A stretch of DNA of 64,000 bases from Hormiphora californensis. Its lineage: Eukaryota > Ctenophora > Tentaculata > Cydippida > Pleurobrachiidae. Below the pieces are notes generated by a model. The model ran no database searches, was not told where the DNA came from, and saw only the letters and a program-made list of their open reading frames with translations. Each line of letters begins with the position of its first letter. The first letter of the stretch is position 1. The stretch covers positions 5,437,356 through 5,501,355 of the forward strand of contig CM035359.1 of the NCBI GenBank assembly GCA_020137815.1, written 5' to 3'. Below, piece by piece: positions 49,701 through 64,000 of the stretch. A program made the position numbers and the translations under genes.

Positions 49701-52700
49701 TCAAGAGCTGTATTCGTCGACAATGTGGGCAACAGAGGCGTAGGTACAAACTACCCCGGCACCCAATCCAAACAGGATGGAGAGAGAGTCAAATGTGATC
49801 TGAAAATATAATGGGGGTGTTAGGAACAGGATAATTTAGCAGTACCTACTAAAAGTCTATTAAGAATCAGCCGATGATTCAGGAACAGCACGGTGTACTG
49901 CACTCAGACCCCGTATATTGATTCTCAGTGCACTCGGGTCGACGCCGCCAGACAGGGGAGATCGAGGTTCCGGTAAATCAACGTATTTGACTTTAAAACA
50001 CGTACCTTTAAGTTCCACCACTTGTCCTTCTTGGCAAGTTTAAAGTGGAAGATACTGGGAAGTATGAACACTGCCGCGTTGATGGTAGTTCCCCCGATAA
50101 GGGACATTATCAAATCAAACCTGGGTCACACGTGTGCAGGTTAGTATTATAGCACTACAGCATTTATTTGGTAACGAAATTACCCATAATCTTGCGGCCA
50201 CGCTAAAACGCGCCTTACTACCGCGATGCTCTACGAGGGGTAATTTCGTTACCAAAGCATTTGTATCCTCTCTATCTTGTTGAGTAAGGGATACAAATGG
50301 AGGTCTCTCAGGGGTTTCTTACCGGCCTTACTCAACAACCCCCCTTCCTGTTACAGAACTTCAAACACAGTTTAGAATGAGAAAGTGGGACGTGATCCGA
50401 TCTGGTAAATTGATCTCATCTCTTTACCTAGGAATTGCCTCACAGATTGCCACAGAGAGAATAACAAAGCAGAGTCGTACTGTGAGCCTTTTCCAGTGAA
50501 GTAAACCTGAAATAGAAAGTGGGTGAAACTGAGAGATAATAGCTGGAGTTACCAAAATACAAATCTGGATTGCCTGTTATCTGCCGCCTGCCTGCTAGAC
50601 CACCAAATAATTGCTATACAGTCCGACCCCGATTTAGGGACACCCTCGGGGGAAAGGCTCTTGTCCACTAAATCGGGGTGTCCACTAAATCGGGGTCAAA
50701 TAAGGTTAATTTCCTATATCGGGGAAAAAAATTCTGTCCCTAAATCGGGGTGCCACTAAATCGGGGGCCCCTAAATCGGGGTCCGACTGTATTTGATTAG
50801 GGTTAGACCACTAAAAGAGTTGTCCGATTTGTCAGAAAACAAAAGAAAAGCAAAAGTGGCAAAAGTTTGTAAAAAATGAAACTTACTGTTGATGGGTGCC
50901 CCCACAATTCCCTCCACCATGTCAGCAACGGGGTTACCCAGGATAGTGGCAGACATAATAGCTTGGATGGCCACCAGTAACAAGATACACACATTCAGAA
51001 CTGAGGGGGAGAAATGAAGAAATTATTAAATAAAACTTCTAGGATTCAGGATCCAAGTTGAGAATCCTAATAGTTTAATCTGATCCTGTCGCCACGGACC
51101 CCATCTGAGAATCAAGTCGGTGTCTTGCAACGCCAGACGGATCTAATCAGAGTTTTTCTTACTTTTCAAGGAGTTGTCTATGTTGTTCAGAATGTTCGCA
51201 TCCAGGGCGGACCCAAAGAAGGTGACCCCGACGAGACCGATGGGCACGTACAACACTAACTTGATCAGATATGCCAGTAGAACACTGGGAGAAGGGGAAG
51301 TTTGGGATCACACTTAAGAGGTTTTGCCTTGGTCGACCCTATCTCACCGGGTTAGGACATAACAAAGAGTATTAAGATGAATGAAAAGTCATAAAACTGC
51401 TTAGTGCTTAATTACCTTCCGGGGAAGTTTCGAGGGTTCTTCATCTCCTTTTGAAAGTTAGGAAAGGCAGAGTGACCACCGAACGCAAACAGAAACTTCC
51501 CAAAACTAAGAAACCAGGATTTGGCGGTGACTGGATACGGCTGAAAGTCGGGTGTCTTGCCCGTTTGGACAATGCCCACTATGATAAGGATGGTGAAGAG
51601 GACAGAGAGTAAGGTGGCACAGACAGCTACCAGCATGGATTCTCGCCCAGCTCCTGATAGTGTAGGGGAAGGAAGTTCAGCGAGGGAGGCTTTCAGAAGT
51701 TAGGAAATGAGGTCAATGGTGAAGATAATTCTAATAAAGAAGACTACAGAACGCCTGAATACAAATTTCTAACTCAGACACATACCGAAGATGAGCACGA
51801 TGAGAAAGACCAGACCCATGATAACGACGCATGTCCTGTATCCAATGACATCAGTATGGAACTCCTGGATCATTGGGAAATTGGTCAGATAACATGGCCC
51901 CTGCATGATGATATCATAAAAGCTATATACGTACGGTGGGCAATCACAATTACTCTACACCGCTAGATGTGACGACCGGGCGAGACTCAATTACCACTTA
52001 CCAGATAGATGAACCGGGCGAGACTCTGGGCAGCTATCAGCACATATGCACAGCATCCTCCGATCAGGGTGACTGTCGCACAAACCTATAGGAGAAAGAC
52101 CGGAGTTATAACTTGGTTTGACATGCTGCACTATCGCTGCCCCTCGCAGAAGTTACTGCGCTAAATTTGACCAACTAAAACAAATAAAATCGTTCATTAC
52201 ATACTGTATGATACAGTGTATAGACTATCACAGCTGTTAGTTAATACCTGGACGGCGATCTCTCCCTTCCTTCCGTAGGAAGTGTAACCGATACTCGGGT
52301 AGGGGTTAGAACAGTGTGGGTACCTGAGGGTAGTAGATTTTCTATAAAATAGAAAAACCCTTATTAGCTTAAAGAAGTAGGTTAAGTCACATAGCATTAT
52401 ACATGTATGCAGCCCATTTGATTGCGGTTTAACCCAATATGCTGTTATACTCAGAACCAGATAAGCCGTGACGTGTGCTGTCAGGCATCGCGATTCGCGG
52501 TACGTGTTCCATAGAATACTTGCAAGCACACGCACAAATTGTACGTGACTATTTGAACTGAACTTATTCGGAGGGTCTCTCTGACAGAGTGACTACAACC
52601 TAAACCTAGCAAACGAGACTTCTTCGAGTGAAAATGGTAACTGGTCTGTCCGTCACTGCATGGCCGTGCACTAATAAGATTAGTTCGTAACCCTACCAAA

Positions 52701-53324
52701 CAGCTAAACTATATATAATCCCCTACTAATTCAAACTTCTTCAACAACTTACTGATCCCGGACATGCATCCAGTTCCTACTTAGTGTCAGTCCGGTGTAG
52801 CTAGCCACAACCACACACAGCAACATCATTCCGAACCCGCTGTAACCACTGTGAGCCAGGGCACATGGAACACCTGAACAATGCGGTGTTGTGATAAGAA
52901 TGCATTATTATAGGGAGATTGATTCAGTGCTGCAATCTCCCCATGGGACTCCCCCGCATCTCCAAAAATGTTTATACGAGTTTGGTAGGGTTCACCATGG
53001 CAACCGCTCTTAAACCGCTCTTGGCAATTTTACCTAGGATTCCAGATCCAGTCATTTCACCAACAATAAAGAGTGCCGCTCCAACCATGCCCAGGCTTCC
53101 AGTGTCAACTTTCCAGTTTTCACTACCTGAATATTGAATACGGATGTGAAAGAATTAAAAAGCCTTAATCAAATCTACTACAAACATGGTCTACTACGCG
53201 AGGCACGTGAAGTCGCGAAACAAAGTCTAGCTAGGCAAACGAACATAAGGTTTAAAGGTTATTGATCTCCCGCGGGAGTCCACCCCTTACCTATCAGTGG
53301 AATTGATTCATAGCTCCCCTCCAT
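49701..53324 (-). CDS. Amino acid transporter of the AAAP family (SLC32/AVT1-like)
   Basis: Twelve exons on the minus strand join in phase to 429 residues: 53324..53291, 53126..53034, 52873..52753, 52323..52248, 52085..52002, 51900..51786, 51653..51416, 51284..51163, 51000..50887, 50506..50428, 50120..50006 and 49799..49701. Family landmarks are GSGILGVPCAL in TM1, YTGLTLSRNW, the YPSIGYTSYGRKG loop, FAFGGHSAFPNFQKEM near residue 240 and SLIGGTTINAAVFILPS. About eleven membrane helices can be counted. Such proteins move neutral amino acids or GABA/glycine by proton exchange, often in vesicles or vacuole-like organelles; the substrate here is not known. The short N-terminus (MEGSYESIPLIG) differs from the long one of vertebrate VIAAT. 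Start and stop are both well placed. Confidence 0.9.
50167..50256. mobile_element. 90-bp fold-back element in transporter intron 10
   Basis: TTTGGTAACGAAATTACCC on the left and its exact inverse on the right. A relative lies at 13499-13577. Confidence 0.8.
50277..50338. mobile_element. TTGTTGAGTAAGG fold-back element, copy 1
   Basis: TTGTTGAGTAAGG on the left, CCTTACTCAACAA on the right. The same termini occur at 55922-55998. Confidence 0.75.
50619..50789. mobile_element. Family A miniature element copy 4 (transporter intron 9)
   Basis: CAGTCCGACCCCGATTTA and TAAATCGGGGTCCGACTG termini with flanking TA. Its inner sequence is in the opposite orientation to copy 1. Confidence 0.83.
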
Positions 53325-54747
53325 ATCGGGATCGTGGTGTTCCTCACATTGACTTAGTCTCGTCCTCAAGGGGGATTCCAGTTCCTGTGGAATCGATCAA
53401 CGATAAGTTTTATGAAGGAGCAGCAGACAGATTTGTTTTTATAAAGGAGCAAATGTATATTTTGAGAACAGGAAATGTACTTTTGCTTGAAGATCCTTAA
53501 AGGAAAACATTATGGTTCGGCCAAGGACAGAGTATGCAATTTTCTAAACAAAAAAGAGGAACAAAATAAAGAACTGTACTGCGTATTCTAGGGCCTTGAT
53601 TGCTTATCGCAGTTCTGAAAACTCTTGACGTTTTATCAGGCATGCATCATATGATATTTAAAGAAATGCAGTATAACACTTCACTGGCAATATACTTCAT
53701 ATGATGGTATGACCTGATAAGCGAATCAGGCTATACTCACGATCCAGTTTGCAAAAGCAAACCAAAAAGGGAAAACATACTGTGTTATTGATCCTGGAGC
53801 CAATATATGGTACAGCTACAGGCTGTCGCTACAATTCGTCCTCGCCATCCGCGTGTCAGGCACTAGCTGTTCTCTGCATAAGACCTGCGGCTGCATAGCA
53901 AATACGAACTACACTGTGAAGGATGCAGGTGTGCAATTCTCCTTCCTAGATCGAAGCAGGGCGGGAGAGAAGCTGCTCATGTAGCAATATGTGCTGCACG
54001 CATATGATGCTTCATGAAGGAGCCGTGTAGGATAACTCCATTGCAAGGAACATGCGGGTAGTGCAGGTGGCATCACATGACCACATGCCATGTAAATTGT
54101 AAAATAACTAGAAAAACACGTACTGCCGGACACACACACGCCACACGCACAAACACGTACTGCTGGAATGTCAATCATGTGAGCTGTTACTCCTTCGGGC
54201 TTGCGAAGCTCAAATATACCGATATGTGACTAGGATATGAATTATGAACCAGCGCTGGGCCAAGAAGGTACTGGGAATCAGTAAGATGGCTTTGGGAGTT
54301 TAGTTGTTGCACAAAGAGCGCTAACATATAATATGTCTTCAGTGACACTTAAGACACCAAGAGGTTGCATAAAAAGAAAACATCTCATATACCACGTCAA
54401 GACAGTATATGATGAGAGCCGGCATAGAATCTGACATGTCAACTAGGGGCCCTTCTAAATGAGCCGAGCACTTACCATGTTGTGCATTATTGGTTGAATA
54501 TCGGTGTTGTAATTGGGTTGTTATGAAGGTAGAAAATTCCGCGTTGAAGATTTCAGAGCACGTTGCACACGGAATATTATCAATGCAGATCTGTTATCCG
54601 TGATCAAGAAGAAAAGGGTTTCTTTCTCGACTCGCAAGCGCTGAATTGTCTCAGAGAGGTACTGAAGTGGAAGTGAGGTCAACTGGAGAGAAGTCTTGGT
54701 TTACCTGCTTGCACCTGCTTGCAATGTATCACGAGACTATTGATAAG

Positions 54748-54752
54748 AGAGA

Positions 54753-54804
<52 letters not shown>

Positions 54805-54842
54805 GAGACAGAGAGAGACAGAGAGAGAGACAGAGAGAGAGA
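54748..54842. repeat. (GA)n microsatellite with GACA units
   Basis: GA repeat ending in GACAGAGAGA units. Confidence 0.94.
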
Positions 54843-55448
54843 TAACACGTAATTCCATTTAACCCAATCACGCCAGTTTTCACGTCACACAGGGCCAGTG
54901 TAGAACCATCGTGTGAGGTGCTTTTTAAAAGATATTGCACATGTGAAGTTGGGGTCTTCCGGGTTCCCAGTATCTGCAGATTATGAAACTGAAAACAACT
55001 TCTTTCTTGGAAGCTTATCGCAATACTGTATCAAAAGCACATACACTTCTATCGACTCCCTGCAGCTCTTAAATCGGAAGTGGTAGTGGCGCTGTATAAA
55101 CTCCCAGCCGGGTCAGGGTGGTTGTGAGGTGGTGAGGAATCATAGCACTGGAAAGTGCCCTGGGCCCAATCGGTAAATAAGAATGAAGATGCCAGCTTTG
55201 ATCTCTCCTCGAATAGAATACAAGGAATGGCCATAATTGGGCCACGTCGTGAACCTTTCGAAGAAAGTGAAGCCGACTCTGTCTGGCATAGTCAGACCCT
55301 GTTTTGATTCTCGACCAGATCGGGTCAGCGTCGCCAGACAGAGTGACTTCTGCCGCTTGTTGTCATGGTTTTTAACTCTACTAGGCATGATCTATGGGTA
55401 TGAGAAGAATAAGAAGAGTTCAACTTCAACTATTCCAGTTTAATCAAA

Positions 55449-55449
<1 letters not shown>

Positions 55450-55491
<42 letters not shown>

Positions 55492-55499
55492 CTCTCTCG

Positions 55500-55533
<34 letters not shown>

Positions 55534-55555
55534 CGTCTCTCTCAATCTCTCTCTC

Positions 55556-55592
<37 letters not shown>

Positions 55593-55741
55593 CTCGCTCT
55601 CTCTCTCTCTCTCTCCTCTCTCGTCTCCTCTGCTCTCTCTCTCTCTCGTTCTCGTCTCTCTCTCTTCTCTCTCTCTCTCTTCTCTCTCTCAGAGATATCT
55701 CTCTTCTTGCGTCCTCTCATCTTCTGTCCTCTCTCCTCGTC

Positions 55742-55792
<51 letters not shown>
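55450..55792. repeat. Long imperfect (CT)n tract
   Basis: About 340 bp of CT repeat with many CGTC, CCTC and TTCT interruptions, the longest and most degraded of the window. Confidence 0.94.
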
Positions 55793-55921
55793 CCTCGAAA
55801 GTTATACTGATCTCTCGAAACTGATCTGTATATCGATGTGTGTATACTGTATTAGTTTGGCCGACCATCGTTGTGAGTCATGGCGGTCAGTTGTCATGTT
55901 GCTAAGTGATCACGTCTTTGG

Positions 55922-55998
55922 TTGTTGAGTAAGGGGGGAAGGGTGTGAGTGGCACTATTCGCTCAACCCTCTCACACTCTTCCCCCTTACTCAACAAG
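55922..55998. mobile_element. TTGTTGAGTAAGG fold-back element, copy 2
   Basis: TTGTTGAGTAAGGGGGGAAG with the inverse CTTCCCCCTTACTCAACAA; the arms continue through GGGTGTGAG/CTCACACTC around a 20-bp loop. Confidence 0.85.
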
Positions 55999-56321
55999 TC
56001 TTTTATTTGGTGTTTCTTGATGTGAGCTTCTCATTTTAAACTTTGAAATATCAGAAGTTCTGGCCAGTTAATCTGTAAAATTCAGGGAACTTGGTCTGCA
56101 GCATTTGTTGAGAATTTCGATCTAATTTTCTCCCATTCTCTCATCGCCATGGTCTCAGTAAAACTACTTTACTCTGATGAGAGAGATGTTGTTACAAATC
56201 CACTTTTCGAGTAAACCAGTTCCCTGAGGTCATGTCTCTCTCTTGGGCAGCAGGCTGAGCTATGGGGTAGATAGCACAGTCCATTTTCCCAGGGGGCATT
56301 ACATCTCTCATTATCCTATAG

Positions 56322-56322
<1 letters not shown>

Positions 56323-56358
<36 letters not shown>

Positions 56359-56388
56359 TTCTCTATCTCTCTATCCTTTTCTCTCTAT
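56323..56388. repeat. (CT)n tract
   Basis: A short imperfect CT repeat. Confidence 0.88.
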
Positions 56389-57149
56389 CTTTCCACCGGC
56401 CACCCCTGGCTCCATCTATCTCTCCTACCCCTGTATACCCGGCACTAGATGTGTTATGCGTATCATATTTTAGGTTGTGTGTTTTCCAGTTTCCTTAGCC
56501 TACAATCTACATACACACGTAGAAACTCCTTCATAAATCCAGTTTTCATTTTAGTGTTTCCCAGACAACTGCTCCTTCATAAACACGAATATGTATATCG
56601 AAAAGTATAGTTCTGTACTGAAACACTGTCGACTTGCAATGAGAGCGTGTATAACGCATTTGGATAAACCACCTTCTTTTGAACGCTTTATCAACCCATC
56701 ACGACGCAGGGGGTCGAGATTCAGATTGAGTGAGAGAGTGAGAAAGGGATAGAGAAACATCATTTCTACTAGGCCATCATATAAAACATCACTCATTTTT
56801 GCATTTATGCATTTATGAAAGCTTGCCAAGATGTATTTTTATTCCCCCTCTCCTCTAGAGCTCTAATTGGTTCCTAGCACCAGTACACACTTGTCTAATG
56901 TCTCAGCATTTGGTTTCTAGTTTCAATTGGCTCCTTAGTATATGGCACCTCTCTTGGTGTGTCTCAGTGTCGGTGTTCCTCTACACTGTGTGTGCTACTA
57001 TACATCTGCTTCCCTTGTGGAGAGGTGGGCAACTATCATGTCCTGTTCCGGACGAGTCTCACTACACCATTCATTGATATTTTTCATGTTTTGACACAAT
57101 CTCTCTCAATAGAAACCGTAAAAAGCAGGAACAAAACAAGGTGTTTCGC

Positions 57150-64000
<6,851 letters not shown>

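Larger units (their letters stand above)
53325..57149. other. Divergent intergenic region, transporter and ankyrin genes
   Basis: Upstream of both genes, so promoters should lie here, but no TATA box is convincing. It holds three (CT)n/(GA)n tracts and the fold-back element at 55922-55998. No coding exon could be supported; several 60-90-codon ORFs show no domain. Confidence 0.5.

Noticed and set aside
53909-54178. 89-codon cysteine-containing ORF on the minus strand
   Set aside because: No signal peptide, no domain and no splice-linked neighbours.

Overview
The window is nuclear DNA of an animal. It carries six intron-rich protein-coding genes spread through repeat-rich sequence. An ETS transcription factor, a two-pore-domain potassium channel, a class A GPCR and an SLC32/AVT-type transporter together point to a metazoan. 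Divergent sequences and short introns suggest an early-branching marine invertebrate, possibly a sponge, but this is inference and the species is not identified. Most exons are short, so I built the gene models by hand from splice signals, reading phase and protein-family motifs. Every junction given below is in phase.

Layout. 558-1102 (minus): small secreted protein rich in Cys-Cys doublets. 1103-10256: no gene recognised; (CT)n/(GA)n tracts and TA-flanked miniature elements. 10257-13038 (plus): nine-exon class A GPCR. 13678-17673: a 4-kb fold-back element with a 32-bp minisatellite core and a second fold-back element inserted in one arm. 18734-20452 (plus): beta-tubulin with a TATA box. 21751-24693 (minus): seven-exon K2P channel, convergent with tubulin. 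24694-32433: no gene recognised; several fold-back elements. 32434-48910 (plus): eight-exon ETS factor whose long introns are full of mobile elements, a hairpin satellite and microsatellites. 49701-53324 (minus): twelve-exon amino acid transporter, convergent with ETS. 57150 to the right edge (plus): ankyrin-repeat protein, cut off by the window end.

The genes are unrelated single-copy loci and show no sign of acting as one pathway. The channel, GPCR and transporter are membrane proteins, tubulin is cytoskeletal and the ETS protein is nuclear. What unites the window is its repeat biology: more than a dozen long-armed inverted repeats, several in related families lying in introns, plus about twenty long (TC)n tracts. 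Three genes have a splice site inside a local tandem duplication or microsatellite: the GPCR exon 3 donor (a GC donor), the ETS exon 8 acceptor and the ankyrin exon 2 donor. The two most unusual objects are the nested fold-back/minisatellite element and these duplicated splice sites.
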